The notes under the pieces are model-generated. The model saw only the letters and a program-made list of their open reading frames with translations, was not told where the DNA came from and did no database searches. A stretch of 64,000 bases of DNA, from assembly GCA_963776845.1 (NCBI GenBank), contig CAVZOJ010000001.1:62001-126000 (forward strand), read 5' to 3'. The position numbers and the translations under genes are program-made. The stretch's first letter is position 1; each line of letters starts with the position of its first letter. Of this stretch, positions 18,906 through 27,843 are shown piece after piece. Source of the stretch: Roseitranquillus sp963776845 (lineage in GTDB: Bacteria; Pseudomonadota; Alphaproteobacteria; Rhodobacterales; Rhodobacteraceae).

Positions 18906-19439
18906 TCAGCCGCCCACGGCGAACTCCATCAGAGTAACGCCTGAGCCGTGGCACGTGATGCGTTCTCGCCGGAGCGAGAGCGCGGCGGGCCGCTCGGCGA
19001 AAAGCGGTACGCCTTCGCCGAGCACGATGGGCGCCACCTTCAGAACGAGTCAGTCCAGGAACCCCTTCTGCGCCATCCATCCGGCAAACGCGCCGCCACC
19101 GCAGAGATAGATCGAAGACCCTGTGCCGGACCTCAGGGACAGAACGTAGTCGCGCCAGCCGTCTCGGACGACAGCGACATCTGACCCCTCGGGAAGGACC
19201 GGCGATTGCGGGAAGACGTGGTGATCCATGTGCGGAGAGGCGCGCGCCCCCGGCTGCAAGCCGAAGCAATAGCCGAACTCGTGGGTGCGCCGTCCCATGA
19301 TCACGGTTCCGTAGGACGCCAGCCGGTCGAGGTACGCAGCAACATGGTCGCCCTCGGCAGGAAAGGCGGAGATATCGTCGCCGGGTCCGGCGATGTAGCC
19401 GTCGAGGCTCACGGCCACGTCATAGACGACGTCTCGCAC
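18906..19439 (-). pseudogene. Dihydrofolate reductase/RibD-like protein with premature stop
   Basis: The protein is of the RibD C-terminal/DHFR-like family (VVYDVAVSLDGYIAG near the start, VIMGRRTHEFG, YLCGGGAFAGWM). A TGA at 19050-19052 interrupts it after KGFLD, and the same frame continues with LVLKVAPIVLGEGVPLF to a natural stop at 18906-18908. The family normally has arginine at that place, so CGA to TGA explains the stop. I start at GTG 19439, seven bases after GAGGAG. If the stop is real, the last quarter, including part of the cofactor site, is lost. Confidence 0.7.
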
Positions 19440-20241
19440 GCGTTCACTCCTCGTTTCGGCCCCGACGGTGGCAGGCGATCTGGTGTCAGCCATCGTCCTC
19501 CGCGCCGCGCTGATATTCCCGTGACGGGGCTCCAGTCCATCTTGGGAGCGGCAAGTGCACGATCGATTGGCGCGGACAGCCCTCTTGCGGCCCCTCGATC
19601 CTACGCGACCAAGGATACCAACAAAAGTTAGACGGCTTCAGCGACGTTCGCGACACTGGTGCGGAGCGGTGCAGACCTGCCACGCTGCCGCCCGGCGGGC
19701 ATCTCGACGGACGAAGGCCAGTGAACGCGGACGATGGCTTGGCGGAGGACGCCGTGGATTCAGTCTACACCGCGAAGAACGGGTGATGGCGCGCATTACA
19801 AACCGGCATCATCGCTCGGTAGCGATGGTGATGATTGCGCGGGCGAATGTCCGGTCTGGTGACGCACCATTTTCTATTGCGACCGCAGAGAAAGTCCGCT
19901 CTCCTGAAGGTTTTTCGATGCGGGCCGCGGCGTGACGGTGGCCGCTGGCGGGTGCGGCCCGCGTTGACAAACCTCGGAAGGACGAAGCCGCGGGGGTCTG
20001 GCGTCGGTCTATGGGGAAAGCGCGCGAGTGTCGCTGGCTCCGGTGCGCCGCCGATTGTCGGGAGGCCGGCTCCGATCCAGACGGAGCTCGTGCCGTGGCG
20101 GGATCGGCGACGGGACGCAGGCCCACCGGTCTTGTTGTCGGGGCGCGTTCGTCGAGACGGCCACTGCGGGACGTGAGGCACGGCATTTCCGGACCGCTGG
20201 TTCCATCCGGATCGGGTTCGACGAAGGTGATGGCCCTATCA
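19440..20241. other. Region without recognisable genes
   Basis: I see no protein with family resemblance or clear start signals on either strand here. The right part borders the IS91-type transposase gene and probably holds the end of that mobile element, but I could not place the end. Confidence 0.4.
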
Positions 20242-20983
20242 TCATGCGGCAGCCCTCCGCGGAGGTGCGCGGGTCTTCGGACGCTCGCCGCGCCTGAAGG
20301 TCTCGATAATGCGCATCGGTCCGCCGCAGTCGGGGCACGGTTCCCTGAGGGTGAGCGGGAGGGCTGCGTCGGCATCGTTGGCATCGGATTCCACCGCCGG
20401 CTCGACGCCGGGCAGGGCGCGGATGGTCTCGATGTTGCGCCTGCGGCCATTGCCGGCGAGTAGCCCGTAGTGCCGGATGCGGTGGAACCCGTCCGGCAGG
20501 ACGTGCAGCAGGAAGCGCCTGATGAACTCGTCGGTGGCGAGCCGCAGGACCTTCTGGCGGTCGCCGTTCTTGATCCGGTAGTCCTTCCAACGGAACGCGA
20601 CGGTCTCGGCGTCGGCGCTGACGAGTCGGCTGTTCGAGATGGCGACGCGGTGGGTGTAGCGGCTGAGATAGGCCAGAACGGCTTCCGGTCCGCCGAAGGG
20701 CGGCTTGGCGTAGACCACCCATTCGACCTTGCGCAGCGGCGCGAGCCAGGCGGCGAAGGCGGCGGTCTCTGCCAGCCCCACCAAGTCGCCGAAGAAGGCG
20801 AGGTTGCCGGCGGCGTGCAGCGCCGCCAGTCCTTCCAGGAACAGCCGCCGGAACAGCCGCGACAGCACTCGGACCGGGAGGAAGAAGCCCGGGCGGCAGG
20901 CGATCCCCCGGTTGCCGTCGGGCGAGAGCCCGCCGCCGGGCACGATCATGTGGACATGCGGATGGTGGATCAGGGCCGAGCCC

Positions 20984-21013
20984 GTCGTGTCGAAGGCGCG
21001 CCTCCGGCACGAT
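20984..21013 (-). repeat. 30-bp palindromic insertion, copy 1
   Basis: The minus-strand sequence starts ATCGTGCCGGAGGCGCG and ends TTCGACACGAC. It is an imperfect palindrome around GCGC. It adds residues to the transposase without breaking its frame. The integrase gene carries a copy with only four differences. Confidence 0.75.
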
Positions 21014-21234
21014 GTGTGCAGCACGCTGGTCATGCCGATCCGGGCGCCGAGGTGCCGCGGATCGGCAGCGATCGTGGTCAGCGTCTCGGAGGAGGCGCGG
21101 AACAGCAGGTCGTAGACCGCCTTCTTGTTCCAGAAGGCGATGCGGGCGATCTCCGCCGGCAGGGTGAAGACGACGTGGAAGTACTCCACCGGCAGCAGGT
21201 CCTTCGTGCGGGCAGCCATCCAATCCCGCGCCGC

Positions 21235-21281
21235 GTTCGCCGGGCTTACGCGGCCGCACCGCGGCCACGGTCCCGGCTCAC
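21235..21281 (-). repeat. 47-bp palindromic insertion in IS91-type transposase
   Basis: On the minus strand the element begins GTGAGCCGGG and ends CCCGGCGAAC, with an inner GTGGCCGCGG/GCGGCCGCG hairpin. It falls between the codons for HCPKC and AARDW of the zinc finger and breaks the frame. Its tips (GTGAGCCG / CGGCGAAC) match those of the hairpin in istA at 46211. Confidence 0.6.
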
Positions 21282-21521
21282 CCTGTTCACTTCGGGCAGT
21301 GGCGGTTCTTGCACGAGTTGTATGCGACGTGCCGGTGGCTGCACTTGGCGCATGCCGCCACGTGACCGCCGAGCGCCTCCGTCCGGCAGGCTTCGATCGC
21401 CGCCATGACCTTGAGCTGGGTCAGGCCGACATGACCGGCATGGGCCCGCCGCCACGCGGGGCCATGGGCGCGGAAGATGTCGGCGATCTCCAGCTTCGCC
21501 CGGACCACCCCGGCCCGGGCG

Positions 21522-22436
21522 CTACTCGAGGCCGCGCCTGACGGTCTGGTCCTGAAGCTGCTTCAGCCGCTCGAACGGGCTCACGGTGTCGCGGATCGTC
21601 TTGGTGGCGACATGGGTGTACCGCGCCGTCGTGCTCAGCTTCGCGTGCCCCAGCAGGACCTGGATCACCCGCACGTCGGTGTTGGCCTCGAGCAGGTGCG
21701 TGGCGAAGCTGTGGCGGAGCGTGTGCAGCGTCGCCGGCTTGGCGATGCCGGCCATGTGCTTGGCCGAGGTGAACGCTCGATTGAGCTGGCGTGGCGACAG
21801 CGGGTTGATCTTCGGCTTGCCCGGAAAGAGCCAGCCCTCGGGCCGGGACTCGCTCCAGTAATCGCGCAAGAGGTCCAGAAGGCGGGGCGAGAGCATCGCC
21901 TCCCGGTCTCTGCCGCCCTTGCCGTTGTCGACGTGGATCAGCATGCGGTCGCTGTCGTCGTTTCGAAGACGCGCCTCTGGCACGATGTCCGTGACCTTCA
22001 GGTTGCAGACTTCCGAGGCGCGCAGCCCCGCCCCGTAGCTGATGCCGAGCGCGGCTCGGTACGTCAGGCCCGGGCCGGGAACCGCGGCGAGCAGATCGGC
22101 AACCTCCTCGACGCTCAGGACCACCGGCAACTTCCGCGGATGCCGGCGGAACTGCATGTACCGCTTCATCTCCTCGCGCCCGCAGGTCACGCCGAAGAAG
22201 AACCGCAGCGAGATGATGCGCACGTTGAACGTCGGCGCCGACACGCCGGTGTCCGTCATGTGAAGCTGGTAAGCCCGCAGCTCCTCCGGCGTCGCCGTAT
22301 CCGGCGATCGTTTCAGGAACGTCGCGAAGTCCTTGACCCCTCGGATGTGTGCCTGCTGCGTCTTCTCGGCCATGCCACGAATGCGCATGTCCTCGATCAT
22401 CCGCTCGCGCAGCGGCGTGGTCCTCTCCTCTTTCAC
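21522..22436 (-). CDS. Tyrosine recombinase/integrase of IS91-type element
   Basis: A protein of about 304 residues with an N-terminal SAM-like DNA-binding domain (MIEDMRIRGMAEKTQQAHIR) and a C-terminal catalytic domain. The catalytic arginine is in YGAGLRASEV, HxxR in LHTLRHSFATHLL, the second histidine in VLLGHAKLSTT and the tyrosine in ARYTHVATK. I start at GTG 22436, after AGGAGG. A 30-bp insertion adds VPEARLRND between VTDI and DSDRMLIHV, after the first catalytic arginine; the frame stays open, so the enzyme may still work. Confidence 0.85.
   Translation of the reverse strand: MKEERTTPLRERMIEDMRIRGMAEKTQQAHIRGVKDFATFLKRSPDTATPEELRAYQLHMTDTGVSAPTFNVRIISLRFFFGVTCGREEMKRYMQFRRHPRKLPVVLSVEEVADLLAAVPGPGLTYRAALGISYGAGLRASEVCNLKVTDIVPEARLRNDDSDRMLIHVDNGKGGRDREAMLSPRLLDLLRDYWSESRPEGWLFPGKPKINPLSPRQLNRAFTSAKHMAGIAKPATLHTLRHSFATHLLEANTDVRVIQVLLGHAKLSTTARYTHVATKTIRDTVSPFERLKQLQDQTVRRGLE
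21957..21986 (-). repeat. 30-bp palindromic insertion, copy 2
   Basis: The minus-strand sequence starts ATCGTGCCAGAGGCGCG and ends TTCGAAACGAC, four differences from the copy in the neighbouring transposase gene. It lies in frame in the integrase gene and leaves the frame open. Confidence 0.75.
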
Positions 22437-22710
22437 GGGAACCTCCTGTCTGACGATTGAGAAGGTCCCAATCGTCAGTCCGGGAAGCCCGATCAGAGAA
22501 GCGCGGAGGTCAGGGCAGCATCCGCCGCCCGCCGCAGGCGCCAATGCCGCGAGAGCGGCTTAGTCCGTCCGCCCCTCGCGACGGGTGCCGTACCGCCAGC
22601 ACTGTCGAGGCTGCACTCGCAGCGAAAGACCGGTCACGTCGGATCGCGTTGAAAAACTCCGCGCTGTGAGGCAGAAAATCGCCGCCGCAAATGGGCGCGA
22701 GCGCCTTTGT

Positions 22711-23133
22711 TTACGGCGCCACCGGCAATGCTGCACGTGCAGGAAAGAGCTTGGCGAGCTTGCGGAGGTTCTGGGCGGTGGCGGCGAGCAGGAATTCGTC
22801 GTGGGCGCCGCATGGGCCACGCAATCGCAGGCGTCCCATGCCGAGTATCCGCTTCAGGTGCGCGAACAGCATCTCGACCTTCTTCCGGAGCCTCATCGCG
22901 ATCTGGTAGTCCCGCGTTTTCGCGATGTCGCGGGCAACTTGGCGGGCATCCTCGTGCTCCTCCCGGGTGATGGCGCGAAAGTCGGCGTTGGGGCAGCATT
23001 TCGGTTTTGACGGGCAGCTCTGGCAGGTCAGTTTCAGCGCACGGTACTTGGCGACGCCCTTGCCCGTGGGTCCCCGGTTCGGGTCGGAGTAGTTGCGCCT
23101 AAACTGCCTCAGCTCGTGTCCCTCGGGGCAGAT
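22711..23133 (-). pseudogene. IS1182 family transposase, C-terminal part
   Basis: The segment from HICPEGHELRQFRR through CPSKPKCCPNA to KKVEMLFAHLKRILGMGRLR is the typical C-terminal half of IS1182 DDE transposases, with the final glutamate of the catalytic triad probably in KKVEMLF. It begins abruptly where the IS21 end starts (TGTCCAG at 23134). The N-terminal part is at 24065-24270. Confidence 0.75.
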
Positions 23134-24065
23134 GTGTCCAGCGACATTCGGAACTGGCCCGGGGGCGACACGAAGAACTGGCCCCCTCTCAGGTTGATGC
23201 AGTTTCGGTTTCGGGGGCAGCAGCGGACTTCTTGAGGAGCCCGCTGCGGCGTTTCTCGCGGAGCCGGTAGCTGTCGCCGCGGATCGTGATGACGTGGCTG
23301 TGGTGGAGCAGGCGATCGAGGATCGCGGTGACCACCACCGCGTCGCCGAAGACGCTGCCCCACTCGCCGACGGCGCGGTTCGAGGTGACCAGCGTCGCAC
23401 CGCGTTCATAGCGCCGGCTGACCAGCTGGAAGAACAGACGCGCGGCGTCGGGTTCGAGGGGCAGGTAGCCGAGCTCGTCGACGATCAGGAGCTTCGGCTT
23501 GGCGAAGTGCGTCAGCCGCTCCTCGAGCCGGCCGTCGGCCTGCGCCTTGGCAAGGTTCGCAACCAGCTCCATCGCCCCGGTGAAGAGCACTGTGTAGCCG
23601 GCGACGATGGCTTCGCGGCCGAGCGCCACCGCCAGATGCGTCTTGCCCACGCCCGGCGGGCCGAGCAGCAGGAGCGCGTCGCCGTTGGCGATGAAGCGGC
23701 CCGTGGCGAGGTCGCGGATCTGCGCCTTGTCGATCGAGGGCTGGGCGGCGAAGTCGAAGCCGACCAGATCCCGCACGAACGGGAACTTGGCCAGGCCGAA
23801 GCTCATGTCGATGCGGCGCTGGTCCTTCCGGGCGATCTCGCGCTCGCAGAGGAACGCCAGCGCGTCGCGCAGCGTCATCTCCGAGCGCACCGCCTCGTCG
23901 AGGAGCGTGTCGAGCTGGTTTCGGACCGCGGTCAGCTTCAGCCGCGTGAGCATCCGGTCGAGGTCGGTCTGCGCATCGATCCCCATCACCAGGCTCCTCC
24001 GGCCACGGCCTCATACTCCGCCAGCGGACGCAGCAGCGCCGGTGCCGAGACCGACGAACCCGCGT
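23134..24065 (-). mobile_element. IS21-family remnant inside IS1182
   Basis: One end begins at TGTCCAG (23134) and carries two copies of a GAACTGGCCC repeat, as expected for the multiple terminal repeats of IS21 elements. istB is complete, while istA is reduced to about its last 30 codons (LLRPLAEYEAVAGGAW). The junction near 24065 joins the istA tail directly to IS1182 codons (ELLIR). Confidence 0.65.
23189..23986 (-). CDS. istB: IS21 family helper ATPase IstB
   Basis: A protein of about 265 residues that in IS21 elements hydrolyses ATP and activates the transposase IstA. The Walker A motif is LLGPPGVGKTHLAVAL and Walker B is LLIVDELGYLPLE; the C-terminal ILDRLLHHSHVITIRGDSYR is the usual end. 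ATG 23986 overlaps the TGA ending the istA remnant. The frame is intact, but with istA almost gone it cannot support transposition of this copy alone. Confidence 0.9.
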   Translation of the reverse strand: MGIDAQTDLDRMLTRLKLTAVRNQLDTLLDEAVRSEMTLRDALAFLCEREIARKDQRRIDMSFGLAKFPFVRDLVGFDFAAQPSIDKAQIRDLATGRFIANGDALLLLGPPGVGKTHLAVALGREAIVAGYTVLFTGAMELVANLAKAQADGRLEERLTHFAKPKLLIVDELGYLPLEPDAARLFFQLVSRRYERGATLVTSNRAVGEWGSVFGDAVVVTAILDRLLHHSHVITIRGDSYRLREKRRSGLLKKSAAAPETETAST

Positions 24066-24270
24066 CCTCGCTCGTCTCGGCCCGGATCAGCAGCTCGGGA
24101 TCGATCGAGGGGCGCCCGGTCTGGCTGTAGTACGGGGCGAGATGCGGGCGGATCCTGCTCAGGTCGACAAAGCGATCGATCGACCGTAGCAGATGATCCC
24201 GAGGCACGTGGTCTTCCAGAGAGAAGTCGTAGAACAGCGCGCCCTGCGCTTCCTGTCTCGGTCCCATCAT
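24065..24270 (-). pseudogene. IS1182 family transposase, N-terminal part
   Basis: MGPRQEAQGALFYDFSLEDH, then LRSIDRFVDLSRIR and QTGRPSIDPELLIR, is the standard N-terminus of IS1182 transposases. After LLIR the frame passes into the istA tail. Confidence 0.75.
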
Positions 24271-24559
24271 CGTCGCTGCCTCCCCGATAGGCGAATCGAA
24301 TCAGAGATCAGCGCGCCAAACAACACGAGTTTTTCAACGAAATATCGGCGAAGCACCCTTTTGGCGCCGTGCCGGGGCCGGCCGCCTCGCGCGGGGGACG
24401 CGACGTCCGCACCCTGCGCAAAGCCGTCGCCCAACCAACCTGCGAGATTCGCAGTCGCAGCATTGCTTCGGCGAGCGCGGACGGCCCAAACCGGCCCCTC
24501 AATTCGCCGGCGATCTGCCGCGACGCGGCGGGGATTGCGGCCGTTCGTTGCCGCCGGGG

Positions 24560-25205
24560 TCATGCTCTCACCCCGGACTCTCGCACGATCGCCGAGAACA
24601 GGTGCTCGCGCCGGTAGGACATGACGTGGATGCCGGCGACGCCCGTGATCTGCTGGATCAGTTCGATGCAGAGCCGCTTGCCTTCTTCGGCGGGCTTCTC
24701 TCCAAATTCCAACCGGTCGATCACGAACTCGGGCACGTGGATTCCCGGCACGTTCGACCGGATCCAGCGCGCCGCCTTGGCCGATGCGAGTGGCCCCACG
24801 CCGGCGAGTATGTAGACGCGCTCGTCGAGGCCCAAGTCACGAACACGGGCCATGAATCTCTCGAACAGTGGGATGTCGAACTCCGCCCCCGCCTCGATCT
24901 TTTTGGCGAGCCGTTGGGGCCGCCACTCGTACGGCTCGATGCACGGGTTCTCCGCCGCGCCGAGGAACAGATGTGGCGGTCGAGTGATCTTGCGCCCCGA
25001 CAAAAACACCCCGTTGTCGCGCATGGTGCGGATGGTGGAGCAGAGAAAGCGCGTCGAAGACCGGCTTCGTGCCGGACTGATTGCCGGCCCCGACGCAGTC
25101 GCCGGTCAGGCAAAGCACGTTCTTCACGCCATGGCGGCGGCGCCGAGAACGTCGCCCTGGATCGCGATCCGGTTCCGGTCGCGGCAGGAGATCTGGTAGA
25201 CGGTC
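24560..25205 (-). pseudogene. Methylenetetrahydrofolate reductase (MetF-like) remnant
   Basis: Pieces in three frames read VYQISCRDRNRIAIQGDVLG, NVLCLTGDCVGAGNQ and MRDNGVFLSGRKI to the end (GIHVMSYRREHLFSAIVRES). They match the C-terminal two thirds of methylenetetrahydrofolate reductase, which makes 5-methyl-THF. At least two frame changes separate the pieces, and the N-terminal part, with the first barrel strands, is missing; a different gene (FAD oxidase) begins 43 bp upstream. The remnant should be inactive. Confidence 0.75.
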
Positions 25206-25247
25206 CCGCCGTTCATTGAGCGCTTCGACGGGTTGGACAGGCGGCGC

Positions 25248-26648
25248 TCAAGCGGCAGGGCGGACGTTCTGGTTGAGATGCAGCGCGTTCTCCGGGTCCC
25301 ATTCCGCCTTGAGCATGGCAAGCCGGCGATAGGTGGCCTCGTCGTAGGCCTCGTGAACCCGTGCCTCGCCTTCGTCGCCGCTAACGAAGTTGACGTAGAC
25401 ACCGCCTGCGGTGTGAGGCTTCATTGCCGCGAAGGTCTCGCGCGCCCAGTTGACGTTGGCGTTGTCCGCCTCGGCGTCCCGCCACCGGGCCTGGATGTTG
25501 AGCACCCACGCAGCGCTGCGGTGGGGATAGGGCGTAGCCAGCGAGGGCCGCCGTCCGATCGCGCCGCCGAGAGACAGCATCCCGATCGACAATTCCTTCG
25601 ATCGCATCTCGGGCACCCGGTCGCAGAGCACCTGGGCGGCCTCGCGCGGAATGCCGTCGAGGTAATGCCCCTTCCAATAGTTGCGGGCACCATGGGCCGC
25701 CGTCTTATCGAACATGGACTGAAACTCAATATAGGGGCGCGGCGCGACCGCGTCGGCGATCGGGTTGCCGATCGCGCGAAGCGGCGCAAGTGCCGCCTCG
25801 GCTTCCGCGGCCTTGCCGAGATGGACGAGCGCCAGCAGAAGTATCGGGTGCCCGTGATGCGCCTCCGGAATAAACGGCGCAGGTGGCGCATGACGCAGAA
25901 CGGGCAGGCAGGCGACGTCGTCGGACGCCTCGTGCATCGCTTCGGCTGCTGCGGACAGCGCGTCGGCGGCGTCCTCCCAGGCGTGAACCACAGGACCGGC
26001 CAGAACCTCCGGCCCGACCGCCTGAAGGTCGAACACGAAGGCAGTCGCGACGCCGAAGTTCCCGCCACCGCCGCAAAGGCCCCAGAACAGCTCGGGGTTC
26101 TCATCGGCGCTGGCTCGGATCTCCCGGCCATCAGCCGTCACCAGATCGACCGCACGCAGGCTGTCGACGGTCAGACCGTGCTTGCGTGAGAGATAGCCAA
26201 AGCCCCCGCCGAGAGTCAGGCCGGCAACTCCGGTCGTCGAGATGAAACCGCCGGGTGCAGCAAGCCCGTGTTCCTGCGTCTCACGGTCGAGATCGCCGAC
26301 GAGCGCGCCCGGCTCGACCCACGCAATGCGCGCGTCAGGATCGACCCGGACTGCGTTCATTTCAGCGAAATCGATCATCAGGCCGTCGTCGCAGGCCGCG
26401 TTGCCGGCGACGTTGTGACCGCCGCCCTTGACGGCGATCTCGAGGTTACCAGCGCGAGCGAAACGGATGGCTGCAGCGACATCTGCCGCATTCCTGGGCT
26501 GCACGATCAGCGCCGGGCGCCGGTCGATCATCGCATTCCAGAGGGTGCGCGCCTCATCGTATCCCGGCGTATCGGGCAGCAGCGCCTTGCCGTCGAGTTG
26601 CGCGGGCAGCTGTGAAGCGGCGGAGTGAGTTGTTTCAAGCGGAGTCAT
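25248..26648 (-). CDS. FAD-binding oxidoreductase (BBE-like)
   Basis: A 466-residue flavin oxidase of the vanillyl-alcohol-oxidase fold, berberine-bridge/6-hydroxynicotine-oxidase type. FAD binding is marked by VKGGGHNVAGNA (probable covalent histidine), GGFISTTGVAGLTLGGGFGY and GLCGGGGNFGVATAF; the C-terminal BBE motif is YVNFVSGDEGEARV...YRRLAMLKAEWDPENALHLN. It should oxidise an alcohol, amine or sugar with O2. ATG 26648 has GAAGGAGG upstream. A divergent HxlR regulator lies 430 bp away and a CCAGTA/TACTGG palindrome lies between them. Confidence 0.9.
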   Translation of the reverse strand: MTPLETTHSAASQLPAQLDGKALLPDTPGYDEARTLWNAMIDRRPALIVQPRNAADVAAAIRFARAGNLEIAVKGGGHNVAGNAACDDGLMIDFAEMNAVRVDPDARIAWVEPGALVGDLDRETQEHGLAAPGGFISTTGVAGLTLGGGFGYLSRKHGLTVDSLRAVDLVTADGREIRASADENPELFWGLCGGGGNFGVATAFVFDLQAVGPEVLAGPVVHAWEDAADALSAAAEAMHEASDDVACLPVLRHAPPAPFIPEAHHGHPILLLALVHLGKAAEAEAALAPLRAIGNPIADAVAPRPYIEFQSMFDKTAAHGARNYWKGHYLDGIPREAAQVLCDRVPEMRSKELSIGMLSLGGAIGRRPSLATPYPHRSAAWVLNIQARWRDAEADNANVNWARETFAAMKPHTAGGVYVNFVSGDEGEARVHEAYDEATYRRLAMLKAEWDPENALHLNQNVRPAA

Positions 26649-26946
26649 GATCTGCCTCCTTCGTCCATGAGCGAGGTATTGGCACAGAGGTGCCGTCGGC
26701 GAGCGCCCTTGGCAGGTCGCCGTAGCGACGACCGCGGCCGGACCGCGCCAGCGTCGAGCGGGCGAGACCGCAAGCAGTCCCGTTTCAGGTGCCGCCTGCA
26801 TCCCGGGTGTTTGCGCCGGGACGCCTGCATGAAACGCACGGGCGGCCGCCGCGAAACAGAGACCGGCGTTGCGGACCTGAGATGATCCTCTCGCATGTCG
26901 TTCCCCCTTTCGACACACCGAGTCTGGGACCTGCGACCGATCCGTT
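26649..26946. other. Leader/intergenic region upstream of FAD oxidase
   Basis: No frame here resembles a known protein or has a convincing start. It is the 5' region of the FAD oxidase gene, bounded on the far side by the palindrome at 26947-26967. Confidence 0.4.
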
Positions 26947-26967
26947 CCAGTATGTTTTTTGTACTGG
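26947..26967. promoter_or_regulatory. Putative HxlR operator, CCAGTA-N9-TACTGG
   Basis: A perfect 6-bp inverted repeat, CCAGTA and TACTGG, separated by nine bases including a T6 run. It lies between the divergent FAD oxidase and hxlR-type genes, where a HxlR dimer would be expected to bind. Confidence 0.5.
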
Positions 26968-27045
26968 CATGCCGCCGAAGAACGGATTTTTGAGGCACTT
27001 CGGCTCAGCGGTTCCATCGGACAGAGATCGATTTCGGTATGAAAT

Positions 27046-27074
27046 TTGAACTGTATGGGGCCTCGCGCTATCCT
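27046..27074 (+). promoter_or_regulatory. Possible sigma-70 promoter, leaderless for hxlR-type gene
   Basis: TTGAAC, 17 bases, then TATCCT fits a -35/-10 pair. The -10 box ends six bases before ATG 27081, so transcription would begin at or next to the start codon, and no ribosome binding site is visible there. Confidence 0.35.
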
Positions 27075-27080
27075 CGCACC

Positions 27081-27770
27081 ATGCTCAAATCCTACGGACA
27101 GTTCTGCCCCGTGGCGAAGGCCTCCGAAATTCTGGCCGAGCGCTGGACTCCGCTCGTCGTCCGCGAACTTCTGTCGGGAAGCGAGCGGTTCAACGACCTC
27201 CGCCGCGGCGTGCCGCTGATTTCTCCGGCAGTGCTCTCGCAGCGGCTGAAGCGACTCCAGGACGAGGGTATCGTGCGCCGCCATACCGAAGGCGTGGCCA
27301 CGCGCTACAAGCTCACCCGGGCTGGCCGTGAGCTGATGCCGGTGATCGAGGCACTGGGAACATGGGGCAAGGCCTGGGTGCGGCGCGAGGTCGATGCTGA
27401 CGATCTCGATGCGGGACTTCTCATGTGGGACATCCACCGTCGCCTCCACATTGACAGGTTCCCCTCGCGGCGGACGGTCCTCAAGTTCGACATCCGGGAC
27501 GCGCCTTCGGCATCGCGGTTCTACTGGCTGGTGATCGAGCGCGGGCGGGTCGACATCTGCCTCAAGGACCCGGGCCACCCGATCGACCTCGGCGTCGACG
27601 TCGATCTCCGGACCATGACCGATGTCTGGCTCGGCGACGTCGCGATGGCCGAAGCCGTGCGCACCGGCAAGCTTAGGCTCGATGGACCGAAGGAGCTCTC
27701 CCGACGCTTCCGCTCCTGGCTGCGGCTCAGCGTCTTCGCCGACATCGAGCGCGAGGAGGTCGAAGCCTGA
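27081..27770 (+). CDS. HxlR family transcriptional regulator
   Basis: A 229-residue regulator with an HxlR winged helix (YGQFCPVAKASEILAERWTP, RFNDLRRGVPLISPAVLSQR, then YKLTRAGREL) and a C-terminal domain resembling SCP2-type lipid-binding modules (VDICLKDPGHPIDLGVDVDL). The N-terminal cysteine in FCPVA is typical and may be redox sensitive. It is divergent from the FAD oxidase gene and probably controls it. It is closely related to the frameshifted HxlR gene at 27844-28543. Confidence 0.9.
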   Translation: MLKSYGQFCPVAKASEILAERWTPLVVRELLSGSERFNDLRRGVPLISPAVLSQRLKRLQDEGIVRRHTEGVATRYKLTRAGRELMPVIEALGTWGKAWVRREVDADDLDAGLLMWDIHRRLHIDRFPSRRTVLKFDIRDAPSASRFYWLVIERGRVDICLKDPGHPIDLGVDVDLRTMTDVWLGDVAMAEAVRTGKLRLDGPKELSRRFRSWLRLSVFADIEREEVEA

Positions 27771-27843
27771 GCCCTTCGCCGCCCGGAAGTCCAGCGGGAG
27801 CAGGCTGAGTCAGACTTTCGGAATTTCCGATTCGATCGCAGGG

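Larger units (their letters stand above)
20242..21508 (-). pseudogene. IS91 family transposase, split by palindromic insertion
   Basis: The N-terminal zinc-binding domain reads to SCKNRHCPK (21287-21508) and is then interrupted by a 47-bp palindromic insertion. The catalytic part resumes at ARDWMAARTKDLLPVEYFHV and carries the HUH motif (HHPHVHMIVPGGG) and the tyrosine region (YLSRYTHRVAISNSRL). A second 30-bp insertion adds SCRRRAFDTT between VLHT and GSAL, just before the HUH motif. The zinc domain is therefore cut off from the nuclease domain, and the element should not move by itself. A C-terminal zinc pair (CPDCGGPM) is intact. Confidence 0.8.
20242..22436 (-). mobile_element. IS91-type transposase plus tyrosine integrase element
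   Basis: A broken IS91-family transposase gene lies directly downstream of a tyrosine recombinase gene on the same strand, 13 bp apart, a common pairing in alphaproteobacteria. Both genes contain short palindromic insertions (20984-21013, 21235-21281, 21957-21986). The outer ends of the element were not found, so the limits given are those of the genes. Confidence 0.7.
22647..24339 (-). mobile_element. IS1182-type element with nested IS21 remnant
   Basis: The ends are marked by the inverted repeat CGTTGAAAAACTC (22647-22659) and GAGTTTTTCAACG (24327-24339). Inside are the two ends of one IS1182-family transposase, separated by an IS21-family fragment with istB. The middle of the transposase and most of istA are missing, so neither element is complete. 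Confidence 0.7.

Noticed and set aside
25248..27578. FAD oxidase extended to 776 residues
   Set aside because: The extra N-terminal part lies opposite the hxlR-type gene and has no homology; a perfect ribosome binding site marks ATG 26648.
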